From the NCBI RefSeq assembly GCF_010119545.1, contig NZ_JAAEAA010000009.1:88467-152466 (forward strand): a DNA stretch of 64,000 nucleotides. Reading direction: 5' to 3'. A program made the translations under genes and the position numbers. The first letter of the stretch is position 1; every line of letters starts with the position of its first letter. Positions 9,109-16,854 of this stretch are shown here, in pieces. Below the pieces are notes generated by a model that worked only from the letters and a program-made list of their open reading frames with translations, did not search any database and had not been told where the DNA came from. This DNA comes from Pontibacter fetidus. GTDB lineage: Bacteria; Bacteroidota; Bacteroidia; Cytophagales; Hymenobacteraceae.

Positions 9109-9185
9109 TCAGCAATTAAAGCTAACTTGCAGCTTTAATTTGTGTTACCCATCGGCTTTAAGCTGATGATAATCTATAGTTGAGA

Positions 9186-9953
9186 ATGAAGTTAGTTGAT
9201 TCGCACGCACATATTTATTCCGAAGAGTTTAAGGATGACCAGCCAGCCGCTGTTGCTAAAGCCCGTGAAGCAGGCGTAGAGAAGATCTACATGCCCAACA
9301 TCGACCACACCAGTATAGATGCGATGCTGGAAACCGAAGCCGCTTTTCCGGGGACCTGCATACCGATGATGGGCCTGCACCCGACCTATGTAAAAAAGGA
9401 TTTTGAGCGTGAACTATACCTGGTGGAAGAGTGGCTTAACAAGCGCGAATTTGCGGCAGTAGGGGAGTGCGGTATAGACCTGTACTGGGATAAAACATTT
9501 TTGCCGCAGCAACAGGAAGCCCTGAAAGTACAGCTGGAACTGGCAAAAAAGCATAAGCTACCCATCGTATTACACACCCGCGACTCTTTTGATGAAACGT
9601 ATGAACTGGTTGCTGCTGCCCAGGACGGAACATTGCGCGGAATTTTCCATTGCTTTTCGGGTACGCCGGAGCAAGCTGCTAAAGTAAAAGAGCTAAACTT
9701 TTTGATGGGTATTGGCGGTGTGGCAACCTTTAAAAATGGCGGACTTGATAAGGTGTTACCGCACGTGTCGCTGAATGATCTGGTACTGGAAACCGACTGC
9801 CCATATTTAGCTCCGGTGCCTCACCGTGGCAAACGCAACGAGCCGGCTTATATTCCGCTGGTGTTAAAACGTGTAGCCGAATTAATGCAGAAAACTGAAG
9901 AAGAAGTGGCAGAAATCACTACTATAAACGCCCTGAACCTGTTTAAACTATAG
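9186..9953 (+). CDS. tatD: TatD-family metal-dependent hydrolase
   Basis: 255 residues with the TIM-barrel metallo-dependent hydrolase signatures of TatD: VDSHAHIY (metal histidines 7 and 9), MGLHPTYV, AVGECGIDLYWD (bridging Glu), VLHTRDS, GIFHCFSGT and LETDCPYLAPVPHRGKRNEP. Family members are 3'-5' DNA/RNA exonucleases implicated in DNA repair and turnover. ATG 9186 is preferred over a TTG six bases upstream because MKLVDSHAHI is the usual start. Its stop lies two bases before the asparaginase start, so the two genes form a small operon. Confidence 0.93.
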   Translation: MKLVDSHAHIYSEEFKDDQPAAVAKAREAGVEKIYMPNIDHTSIDAMLETEAAFPGTCIPMMGLHPTYVKKDFERELYLVEEWLNKREFAAVGECGIDLYWDKTFLPQQQEALKVQLELAKKHKLPIVLHTRDSFDETYELVAAAQDGTLRGIFHCFSGTPEQAAKVKELNFLMGIGGVATFKNGGLDKVLPHVSLNDLVLETDCPYLAPVPHRGKRNEPAYIPLVLKRVAELMQKTEEEVAEITTINALNLFKL

Positions 9954-9955
9954 TT

Positions 9956-11023
9956 ATGCAAACGGTAAAAGTCCACATCGATACTGCCGCACCCGACGAC
10001 CCGGAAGCATCTATCCTGATCATTTATACCGGCGGAACTATAGGAATGGTGTATGATGAGAAAGCACAGCACCTGGTACCATTCAATTTTAACCAGGTAC
10101 TGGAGAAAGTGCCTGAGCTGAAGCAGTTCAATTACCTGCTCACGGTTATTAGCATCGAACCCGTCATCGATTCGTCGAACATAACCATAGATGACTGGCT
10201 GATGCTGGCAAAGCTGATAGAAGAGAACTATAACGATTACGACGGGTTTGTGGTGCTGCATGGCACCGATACGATGGGCTATAGTGCATCGGCGCTGAGT
10301 TATTTGCTGGAGAACCTGCAGAAGCCGGTGATCTTTACCGGAGCCCAAGTGCCCATTGGCTTGATACGAACCGATGCCCGAGAGAACCTGATCACAGCCT
10401 TACAGATAGCTGGAACCAAAGCCCATGTTAAGTGCCGGGTGCCGGAAGTGAGTATTTTTTTCCATAACCTGCTGCTGCGTGGCAACCGCGCCAAAAAAGT
10501 AGAAAGCAGCCACTTCGATGCGTTTAAATCCGAAAACTACCCACCGCTTGCCGAAGCCGGTATCAGCATCGATTTTTACGATGAGCACATTTTGCCTTGC
10601 CCTTTGCAGCCGCTTAAAGTGCATCATGCCTTAAACCCGAATGTGGTTATATTAAAACTCTTCCCAGGTATAACAGAGCAGGTAATTAAAAGCATTTTGC
10701 ATACGCCGGGGTTAAAAGGCGTAGTGATAGAAACCTTTGGCTCAGGTAATGCGCCAACATCAGAGTGGTTTCTGAAACTGCTGCAAGAAACGATAGAGCG
10801 AGGCGTGTACATCCTGAACGTGAGCCAGTGCGACGAAGGCCGCGTAGACCAGGGCCGCTACGAAACCAGCAAGTACCTGTTAAATATGGGCGTAATTGGC
10901 GGGGCCGATATTACTACCGAAGCGGCTATTACCAAAATGATGTTTGTGCTGGGTATGGAGCTACCGAAAGAGGAAACTATAGCATTGCTTTCAGAGAATT
11001 TGCGCGGCGAAATAACCCTGTAA
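9956..11023 (+). CDS. ansA: Type I L-asparaginase
   Basis: 355 residues of the two-domain asparaginase/glutaminase fold. The catalytic threonines sit in IIYTGGTIGMVYD (residues 22-34) and in VVLHGTDTMGYSASALSYLLENL near residue 100, followed by KPVIFTGAQVP. The later segments IETFGSGNAP and NVSQCDEGRVDQGRYE belong to the C-terminal domain. No signal peptide is present, which fits the cytoplasmic type I enzyme that hydrolyses asparagine to aspartate and ammonia. It follows TatD with a two-base gap. Confidence 0.93.
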   Translation: MQTVKVHIDTAAPDDPEASILIIYTGGTIGMVYDEKAQHLVPFNFNQVLEKVPELKQFNYLLTVISIEPVIDSSNITIDDWLMLAKLIEENYNDYDGFVVLHGTDTMGYSASALSYLLENLQKPVIFTGAQVPIGLIRTDARENLITALQIAGTKAHVKCRVPEVSIFFHNLLLRGNRAKKVESSHFDAFKSENYPPLAEAGISIDFYDEHILPCPLQPLKVHHALNPNVVILKLFPGITEQVIKSILHTPGLKGVVIETFGSGNAPTSEWFLKLLQETIERGVYILNVSQCDEGRVDQGRYETSKYLLNMGVIGGADITTEAAITKMMFVLGMELPKEETIALLSENLRGEITL

Positions 11024-11050
11024 AACAGCGAAAGTATAACCCAGCTATAG

Positions 11051-11083
11051 TTTGCAACTATAGAATTTAAAAGTGTATCTTTG
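11051..11083 (+). promoter_or_regulatory. Predicted Bacteroidota-type promoter for tRNA-Ser
   Basis: TTTG at 11051-11054 and TATCTTTG at 11076-11083 are separated by 21 bases, fitting the Bacteroidota -33/-7 consensus (TTTG, N19-21, TAnnTTTG). The tRNA begins 10 bases after the -7 element. An AACTATAG motif sits in the spacer. Confidence 0.6.
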
Positions 11084-11092
11084 CACGCAATT

Positions 11093-11180
11093 AGAGAGCT
11101 GTCCGAGTGGTCGAAGGAGCACGCCTGGAAAGTGTGTATACCCCAAAAGGGTATCAAGGGTTCGAATCCCTTGCTCTCTG
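11093..11180 (+). tRNA. tRNA-Ser, anticodon GGA
   Basis: The 88-base stretch folds as a class II tRNA: acceptor strands AGAGAGC (11093-11099) and GCTCTCT (11173-11179), D-arm GAGTGGTCGAAGGAGC, anticodon loop CCTGGAAAG giving anticodon GGA, a long variable arm ATACCCCAAAAGGGTAT, and T-arm AAGGGTTCGAATCCCTT. The discriminator base is G, as in serine tRNAs. The CCA end is not fully encoded (CCG follows). Confidence 0.96.
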
Positions 11181-11190
11181 CCGAAGCGTA

Positions 11191-11232
11191 AAAAGCCTCG
11201 TTTATGAAAAGTAAACGGGGCTTTTGTTTTTA
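11191..11232 (+). terminator. Rho-independent terminator after tRNA-Ser
   Basis: Stem AAAAGCCTCGTTTA (11191-11204) pairs with TAAACGGGGCTTTT (11212-11225), allowing a G-T pair, and is followed by a T-rich tract. It lies 10 bases after the tRNA. Confidence 0.85.
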
Positions 11233-11373
11233 TTTTCCGGGCGCAGGTATTGGCGGCTAACACAGGGTATAAATCCCGGGAAAAGCTGCCAATTCAGAAA
11301 AATACTTTACGTAAGAATATATTTTCGGGTTATAGTTCAAGTATTTTGCGTAACTGCTGCGTATTAGTGTTCT

Positions 11374-11802
11374 ATGATTCTGCAACGCGCTTTAATTTCC
11401 GAAACGGTCACCAACGATCATACCCTCTATACCATCCGTTATAGCGAACCTCTCAGCTTAGTTGAAGTTAACTGGAATGGGTTAATCACTTCAAAAGGTT
11501 TACAGGCAACGATCACGCATTTGCTTAAGGTGATAGAAGAAAAACAACCCCGTTTTTTGCTTGCCGATACCCGCCTTTTAAATGGACTTGGAGTAGAAGA
11601 TCAGACCTGGATCAAGAACTCTTTTTTGCCGGAATTAAGCAATTCATCTATAGTTAAGTTTGGCCGCATTACAGAGCCGGATGTTTTCAGCGAAGCCATT
11701 ATCGACAGTTTTCTGAGTTATGTACAGTGCGAAGCAATCTTTGGCTGCATCATGAAATCATTCCCGGACCGCGAAGCTGCTTTGGACTGGTTTTACTGCT
11801 AA
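11374..11802 (+). CDS. Unknown protein with SpoIIAA/STAS-like character
   Basis: 142 residues, no signal peptide. The pattern of alternating strands and helices (TIRYSEPLSLVEVNWNG, SKGLQATITHLLKVIEE, PRFLLADTRLLNGLG, FGRITEPDVFSEAIIDSFL) resembles SpoIIAA-like or STAS-type proteins of Bacteroidota that measure a substrate or act as anti-anti-sigma factors, but no phosphorylated Ser motif is obvious. The sequence is leucine- and isoleucine-rich in strands. It stands alone, with a weak hairpin (11822-11858) after its stop. The family call is tentative. Confidence 0.7.
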   Translation: MILQRALISETVTNDHTLYTIRYSEPLSLVEVNWNGLITSKGLQATITHLLKVIEEKQPRFLLADTRLLNGLGVEDQTWIKNSFLPELSNSSIVKFGRITEPDVFSEAIIDSFLSYVQCEAIFGCIMKSFPDREAALDWFYC

Positions 11803-11821
11803 CCTTAATGCCTTGTAAAAC

Positions 11822-11858
11822 AAAAGCCCTGCAGCGGCTACTACAGGGCTAATTGTTT
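11822..11858 (+). terminator. Possible terminator after the STAS-like gene
   Basis: AGCCCTG (11825-11831) pairs with CAGGGCT (11844-11850) around a 12-base loop. The following T tract is short, so termination is plausible but not strong. Confidence 0.5.
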
Positions 11859-11926
11859 AACACAAACAACCAACAACTAATTTACTATTATAATCGGGCT
11901 TACCTGTAAGCCATAAGTTCTGTTTG

Positions 11927-12178
11927 CTAAGAGCGCATAAACGTTTGCTGCGGATAGCACTGCGAAAAATCGGAAACCCCCACAAAATACCCTCCTATAA
12001 AAATGCCTGCCCCGGTATTTACAGCTTCCTCACACGCATAATAATCAATCACGCCGCCATCTATCGTTGCAAATTCCATCAGGTCATCGGGTTGCAGCGA
12101 AATGTTTAAACCTGCTACAGGTACGTTTGGCTGTCCAAGGCAATCAGATTCTTTCAGGATGCTATAAGTTGAGTTCAT
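11927..12178 (-). CDS. Small unknown protein
   Basis: 83 residues, acidic, without signal peptide or membrane segment. It contains four cysteines (CLG, YACEEA, QCYPQ) and a glycine-rich stretch GAGIFIGGYFVG. I do not recognise the family. Upstream is AT-rich sequence, compatible with a promoter, and it is convergent with the STAS-like gene. The coding character is supported by a clean ATG start and codon use like the rest of the window, but without a homologue it could be spurious. Confidence 0.5.
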   Translation of the reverse strand: MNSTYSILKESDCLGQPNVPVAGLNISLQPDDLMEFATIDGGVIDYYACEEAVNTGAGIFIGGYFVGVSDFSQCYPQQTFMRS

Positions 12179-12416
12179 ACAGCGTGTCTTTTAGTTTGAT
12201 TGAAACAATATTACGAAACAACTATACTTGACAACAGGAAATCTAATGCAAGATTATAACTTGTGTAAAACCAAGAAACTACTGTATGTATTTTTTCTGG
12301 GGTAAGTTGAAACCAGCTATTAGCGCCAGGTTTAAAAGGATTTAAAACGCGAAGTAGGGGCGTATCAGAAAGTGTAGTGCAATATAGCTGGTTAAAATAA
12401 AGCGCAAAAGTAACAT

Positions 12417-13490
12417 TTACTGCCTTGCTCTCCCCTGTGTTATATGCACTAAATGGTAGCTGCAAACCTGCAAGGCCAGTACGGTTAGCGCCAAAAAGCC
12501 TCCCGGAAAAGCTACCAGCCACCACGCACCCAGGTTAGACCGTATGCCAGCTATTGTTCTGCCCCAGCTCGGCAAGTCAGCTGGTAGCCCTATTCCTAAA
12601 AACGATAAGGTAGACTCTATGGCCAGTAAGCTCCCAACGCCAAACACAAAAGCCACCACTACCGGGCTTAAAAGGTTAGGAACGGCTTCTTTAAAAATGA
12701 TCTGCCTATGCGTCATACCTACAGTTGTGGCAGCTTCTATAAAGGGCAATTGTGCTATGCGCAACATTTCGGCACGGGCAAGACGGGCAGTCCCCGTCCA
12801 GTAGGTACAGATAAAAATTACCGAAAGTAACATAACCGACGGAGGCATGAAGGCGGCAACACTAATAAGTATAAGTAACCTGGGCAGGCTGGAGATAAGT
12901 TCTATAGTTCGGAGTGTAAGGCTATCCAGCGGAAACGCAACTTGTCTGCTGCAAAAAGAAAAACGAGTTATTACTGGCTTTATCCCAAACCAGGCAATGC
13001 CGCTTAAACCCACGCCTACCAACATAGATGTATAGCTCAGTTTGCTTGGTAACCCGTTTGAGAACAATTGCAGCGGCACTATAATGTTGTAGTATAGCAA
13101 TAGTGACAGGCAGCACAGGAGTACCAGTAAGGACCCGCGTTTTAAGTATTGTTTGTTGTTGCCAAAATACCCTGCCAGCACGCCCACACTGACACCTACC
13201 AACGACGCAATAGCCATAACAGGCAAGGCCAGTAGCAAACCGTTCCGGGCACCATATAGTGTATTTACAAGCACATCTCTGCCCAATTGGTCGGTGCCCA
13301 GCACATGGTATTTATTATTAAAAGGTGCCAGAAATACATTTTCAAGGTCCAGTTGGTCGGGAGTAAAAGGTAGCGGAATAAATGGCAGCAAAGCTATAGT
13401 TATACCTAACCCAGCCAGGTACAGCAAGGCCAACCTGAAACTCCATTTGGTTTGCCAAAGATGTGCTATGTCCTGCAGCAATGCTTTCAT
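12417..13490 (-). CDS. OppC/DppC-type peptide ABC transporter permease with an internal insertion
   Basis: 357 residues. After an N-terminal helix come HVLGTDQLGRDVLVNTLYGAR, the first transmembrane core, then about 75 residues (roughly 117-190) with two additional hydrophobic segments that classical OppC lacks. The canonical part resumes at TIELISSLPRLLIL and contains the EAA loop EAATTVGMTHRQIIFKEAVPNL and STLSFLGIGLPADLPSWG. Its start overlaps the OppB stop by four bases, so it is the third gene of the operon. It should form the heterodimeric inner-membrane channel with the OppB-type neighbour. No ATPase gene is in the operon. Confidence 0.9.
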   Translation of the reverse strand: MKALLQDIAHLWQTKWSFRLALLYLAGLGITIALLPFIPLPFTPDQLDLENVFLAPFNNKYHVLGTDQLGRDVLVNTLYGARNGLLLALPVMAIASLVGVSVGVLAGYFGNNKQYLKRGSLLVLLCCLSLLLYYNIIVPLQLFSNGLPSKLSYTSMLVGVGLSGIAWFGIKPVITRFSFCSRQVAFPLDSLTLRTIELISSLPRLLILISVAAFMPPSVMLLSVIFICTYWTGTARLARAEMLRIAQLPFIEAATTVGMTHRQIIFKEAVPNLLSPVVVAFVFGVGSLLAIESTLSFLGIGLPADLPSWGRTIAGIRSNLGAWWLVAFPGGFLALTVLALQVCSYHLVHITQGRARQ

Positions 13491-14584
13491 TTCTGATTAT
13501 GACGTATTCTGGGGTCAGCCAGCGCATACAGGATGTCGGCAACTATATGAGAAAGCATTTTAGCGATGGCAATAATTACTACAATACCAACTATAACCGG
13601 GAAATCGCGGGCTAAAACACTGGTAACTAGCAGCCTGCCGACACCCGGAATAGCAAATATAGTTTCGATAACAACTGTACCGGCAACCAAGGCAGGCAGC
13701 ATATCAGAAAGTACCGTGATAACAGGCAGTAGGGCATTCCGGAGGGCATGTTTAACGATGACCTGGTTTTGTGGTAACCCCTTTGCCCGCGCAGTCCGGA
13801 TATAATCAGCCTGCAGTGTCCCTTTTAAAGAAGTGTACAGGTGATTGGTTAAGTAAGGCAGTTCCGCCAGCACCAGGCATATGATAGGCAGTACCAGGTG
13901 AGGTAAATTAACTATAAACGACATAAAACCTGATTGTTCGCCAGCATGATGATAACCCAAACCAAAAACGGGGAAAAGTTGCAGCGCGTCCGGGTTGGCA
14001 AGCAACAGCAGTAAAAGCAAGCCAGTTAAAAATACCGGAAAGCTATCCAGCAAAATTAAGAAGCTCAGCAACACGCGCCGCCGTTTAACGGCCCTATCCT
14101 GAACAATGCTTACACTAATGAGTAATGCCAGAACTATAGTTAACGCCATACTTATAAGCAATAGCCAAATGGTGTTTCCCGCTGCCTCCCAAAGGATCTC
14201 CAATACAGGACGCGAACTTGCAAAAGATTCACCTAAACTTCCGGTAAATAATGCAGCCGCCCAAATGTGGTACTGGTTTTTAGTGCCGTTCCAGGTCAGG
14301 TCGGGGAGGAGGTAACTATAGTTGGATGTTGCCTGGCTAGTTGCCAGAGGGGCAAAAGTAACATAAAACAGGGGCAGGTGTTGATTGGTTCGGGCTAATA
14401 ACTGCTCGTGCGCGGCGTTTCTTTGCTGCTGCGATCCTTTACTGTAAAATCCTTCTCCGGCTTGCGAAATCTGCTCCTGTCCAAACGTGCCGGGCAATAC
14501 TCTGCTTAGTAAAAAGATAAGCGTTACCATAACCCATAGCGTGGGTATAGTATACAGCAGTCGCCGGAACAGGTAGCGCAGCAT
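13487..14584 (-). CDS. OppB/DppB-type peptide ABC transporter permease
   Basis: 365 residues starting MLRYLFRRLLYTIPTLWVMV, the usual OppB N-terminus with membrane helix one and FLLSRVLPG. A long periplasmic loop (about 50-115) precedes five further helices, an EAA loop YIRTARAKGLPQNQVIVKHALRNALLP, and the C-terminal VVIETIFAIPGVGRLLVTSVLARDFPVI. It partners the OppC-type protein for peptide or nickel-type import. Eleven bases separate it from the binding-protein gene upstream, and it overlaps the OppC start by four bases. Confidence 0.93.
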   Translation of the reverse strand: MLRYLFRRLLYTIPTLWVMVTLIFLLSRVLPGTFGQEQISQAGEGFYSKGSQQQRNAAHEQLLARTNQHLPLFYVTFAPLATSQATSNYSYLLPDLTWNGTKNQYHIWAAALFTGSLGESFASSRPVLEILWEAAGNTIWLLLISMALTIVLALLISVSIVQDRAVKRRRVLLSFLILLDSFPVFLTGLLLLLLLANPDALQLFPVFGLGYHHAGEQSGFMSFIVNLPHLVLPIICLVLAELPYLTNHLYTSLKGTLQADYIRTARAKGLPQNQVIVKHALRNALLPVITVLSDMLPALVAGTVVIETIFAIPGVGRLLVTSVLARDFPVIVGIVVIIAIAKMLSHIVADILYALADPRIRHNQK

Positions 14585-14595
14585 AAGTATGGCTA

Positions 14596-16311
14596 CTATT
14601 GTTTAAGCTCGAAAGCGCTTACGTCGTAATTCGGCTTGAGGCCAGATATTTTAGCATTGCCAAAGCGCTTGTGTATAGCTATGCGCTCTTTCTGATAATA
14701 TAATGGTATAAAGGTGGCCTCTTCCTGCATCACTTGCTGTAGCTTTTTCAGGTGCAGCGCTTTTTGTTCCGGGTTAGGAGCTGTGTTTATAGCCTGTAGC
14801 AAGGCATCACTTTCAGCATTGCCGAAACCGGTATAGTTGGTGCCGCCTTTTTCAGCGAAGGAAGTATGCAACAAGGCAGTAAAGTTAAAAGCAAACGGGT
14901 TACCGGTTAATGTCCTGAGAAATACTTCGAAATTATGTGCTTTCAGGTTTTGGTTAAACAGGTTGCCTTCCTGTGCTTCAACCTGAACGGGTATATTTAG
15001 CTTAGCGGCACTTTGCTGAAAAATAAGGGCCGAAGACTCCAGTACCGTATTGCCGGCTTTGTAACTGATAGCGATAGTTAATGGTTGCTCTTTGCCGTTT
15101 ATAGTCCTGAACCAGCCATTATTACGTTCCTGCCAGCCAGCTGCCTGCAACAATTGTTTTGCCTTGGTAACATTAAATGCATAGGGTTTCAGGTTTGTGT
15201 TATAGTAGGCTGTAACGTTAGGAGGGATGATGCCGACAGTAGGCGTGGCATACTGCTGCTGCGTTACTTTTATAAAGTTGGCAACATCCAGTAAATAAGC
15301 AATGGCCTGTCTTGTTTGCTTGTCTGAAAACTTTGGGAGCCTGCTGTTTATACCCACATAAACTGAACTATAGGACTGAGGCGTGTGCAGCTCGTAATTC
15401 TTTAAAAAGTCTTTGTTGCTTTTTAGCTTGTCAAATTCAAGGGCGGCAATATCGCTTAGCACATCCAGTTGCCCGTTTTTAGTAGCGAGCAGGGCTGTTG
15501 TGTTGTCGGGTATTACTTGCAGCGTAATGCGCTTAGGGTTTGCTGTCAGGTTTGATGCCTTAGCTTCTTTGCCCCACCAGTTCTTCTTTTGTTTAAGTGT
15601 AAGGGTTTGGCCGGGTACCCATTTCTCTAACAGGTAACCGGCGCTGCCTTGTAGTGTTTGTCCGTTGTTATTAAATGCCGGTGTATTAAACCAAGCCGCA
15701 AAAGCCTTCACGTTTTTATTGTTTTCTAGCTTGGAAAGGCTGTCCGTAAATGCGGCTACCGGAATTGATTTTAATAGGTTCTCCGGGTCAAATAAGTAAG
15801 CAGGCAAAATAAAGAAATCCCCGGAAAGCAGTTCCATTTCAGGTGTAAACCCGTCGCAAACCAGCGTAAACCTCCGTTTATTTTCTTTGTCCTGTATCAA
15901 GTCACGGATAAACGCAACCTGTGGTTTCATCATTTCATTTTGTACCAGCGGTGCTTTCAACACCTTCAGCGTAAAGGCAATGTCATCTGATGTTACGGGC
16001 GATCCGTTTGTCCATTCAGCTTCTTCCCGCAACTCATAGGTTATAAGAGTTACGGAATCTTTTTGCTCAATTAAAGGCAGGCTTTTAGCCAATACAGGTT
16101 TCAGTTGATCGTCTTCCAGGTCAGCGCCCAGCAGGCTATGAAATAGAAGGTTAATAACCTGTAACCCGTTAGAGTCGCTATAGTTTACCGGGCTTAGCGT
16201 TTGCGGATCTGAACTCAGTCGTACCCTTACCTCATCCGGCTGTCGCTGGGGTTGTGAGCAAAACGATAAGAAAATTGCTAAACTATAAAGTAAACGGTGA
16301 ACCTTGCGCAT
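14596..16311 (-). CDS. Extracytoplasmic peptide-binding protein (SBP_bac_5), probable lipoprotein
   Basis: 571 residues. The N-terminus MRKVHRLLYSLAIFLSFC gives a signal peptide with a relaxed lipobox and lipidation Cys near residue 18. The family-5 solute-binding fold is shown by LSSDPQTLSPVNYSDSN, ITYELREEAEWTNGSPVTSDDIAFTL split over residues 90-115, RQAIAYLLDVANF, and the C-terminal QEEATFIPLYYQKERIAI. It should deliver oligopeptides to the two permeases encoded just downstream. First long gene of the operon; the 55-codon gene at 16369-16536 lies 57 bases upstream in the same orientation. Confidence 0.92.
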   Translation of the reverse strand: MRKVHRLLYSLAIFLSFCSQPQRQPDEVRVRLSSDPQTLSPVNYSDSNGLQVINLLFHSLLGADLEDDQLKPVLAKSLPLIEQKDSVTLITYELREEAEWTNGSPVTSDDIAFTLKVLKAPLVQNEMMKPQVAFIRDLIQDKENKRRFTLVCDGFTPEMELLSGDFFILPAYLFDPENLLKSIPVAAFTDSLSKLENNKNVKAFAAWFNTPAFNNNGQTLQGSAGYLLEKWVPGQTLTLKQKKNWWGKEAKASNLTANPKRITLQVIPDNTTALLATKNGQLDVLSDIAALEFDKLKSNKDFLKNYELHTPQSYSSVYVGINSRLPKFSDKQTRQAIAYLLDVANFIKVTQQQYATPTVGIIPPNVTAYYNTNLKPYAFNVTKAKQLLQAAGWQERNNGWFRTINGKEQPLTIAISYKAGNTVLESSALIFQQSAAKLNIPVQVEAQEGNLFNQNLKAHNFEVFLRTLTGNPFAFNFTALLHTSFAEKGGTNYTGFGNAESDALLQAINTAPNPEQKALHLKKLQQVMQEEATFIPLYYQKERIAIHKRFGNAKISGLKPNYDVSAFELKQ

Positions 16312-16368
16312 CTGAAATTAACTTTGGCTAAAAGTATTGATGAGCAAGATAAGGAAAAGGAAAGAATA

Positions 16369-16536
16369 CTATTTAGAATTAGTTTCCCAATTTCCAGTGC
16401 CACCATCAGTTTTAATCATCATTTCCTTCTTGGCTTTCTCGTCTTTTGCCTTCTGATCAGCCAGTTCTTTTTCCGTGCTAACGCCACCAATTATAGTTGC
16501 TACTTGCAGTATTACAGCTATTATTATTTCTACCAT
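16369..16536 (-). CDS. 55-residue peptide upstream of the peptide-importer operon (newly proposed)
   Basis: I found this open frame by translating the minus strand: ATG at 16534-16536, stop TAG at 16369-16371. The peptide starts MVEIIIAVILQVATIIGG, a hydrophobic segment, then VSTEKELADQKAKDEKAKKE, a highly charged helix-like stretch, and ends with a small polar tail containing GGTGNW. It could be a membrane-anchored microprotein, a secreted precursor, or a leader. There is no good ribosome site, but Bacteroidota rarely need one. It is co-oriented with the binding-protein, OppB and OppC genes and divergent from the AT-rich pair at 16855. I know of no named family. Absence of homologues would make it spurious. 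Confidence 0.5.
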   Translation of the reverse strand: MVEIIIAVILQVATIIGGVSTEKELADQKAKDEKAKKEMMIKTDGGTGNWETNSK

Positions 16537-16854
16537 GATTTTATGTTATTTTATAGTTTTCGTTTTTCAAATATTTATTAATGATTGCTAAAAGCCAAGG
16601 AATATTTTTTATTGATAGTAACTAGGATATTTTTATAAAAAAATATGTAAGTTGCTAACAAAATGTTGTTCCGGGTGAATGCGTTCTGATTTACTTAAAT
16701 GAAAATCTCTCTTTTATAAAGAGAAAGTAACATTAGTTTTTAGGCTAGTATTGATTTAAATAAAATAATTCTTTAATAAGTCTGATAGTATTTTCCAGTT
16801 TTATACATTATCATAACAATAGCTATTTTTTATTAACAAAACAAGTTGCTGCAT
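16537..16854. other. AT-rich intergenic region between divergent genes
   Basis: About 320 bases, conspicuously AT-rich with runs of A and T, separating the 55-codon gene from the tandem helical-repeat genes. It must contain promoters for both directions. I see no strong TAnnTTTG element that I would assign, and no repeat. Confidence 0.6.

Noticed and set aside
12211..12525. Minus-strand 104-codon frame near the end of the OppC gene
   Set aside because: It overlaps the true permease 3' end in a different frame and shows no family likeness; it probably arises from composition.
16297..16581. Plus-strand 94-codon frame
   Set aside because: Tyr/Phe/Ser-rich low-complexity translation typical of antisense AT-rich DNA; the 55-codon minus-strand frame within it has a better protein pattern.
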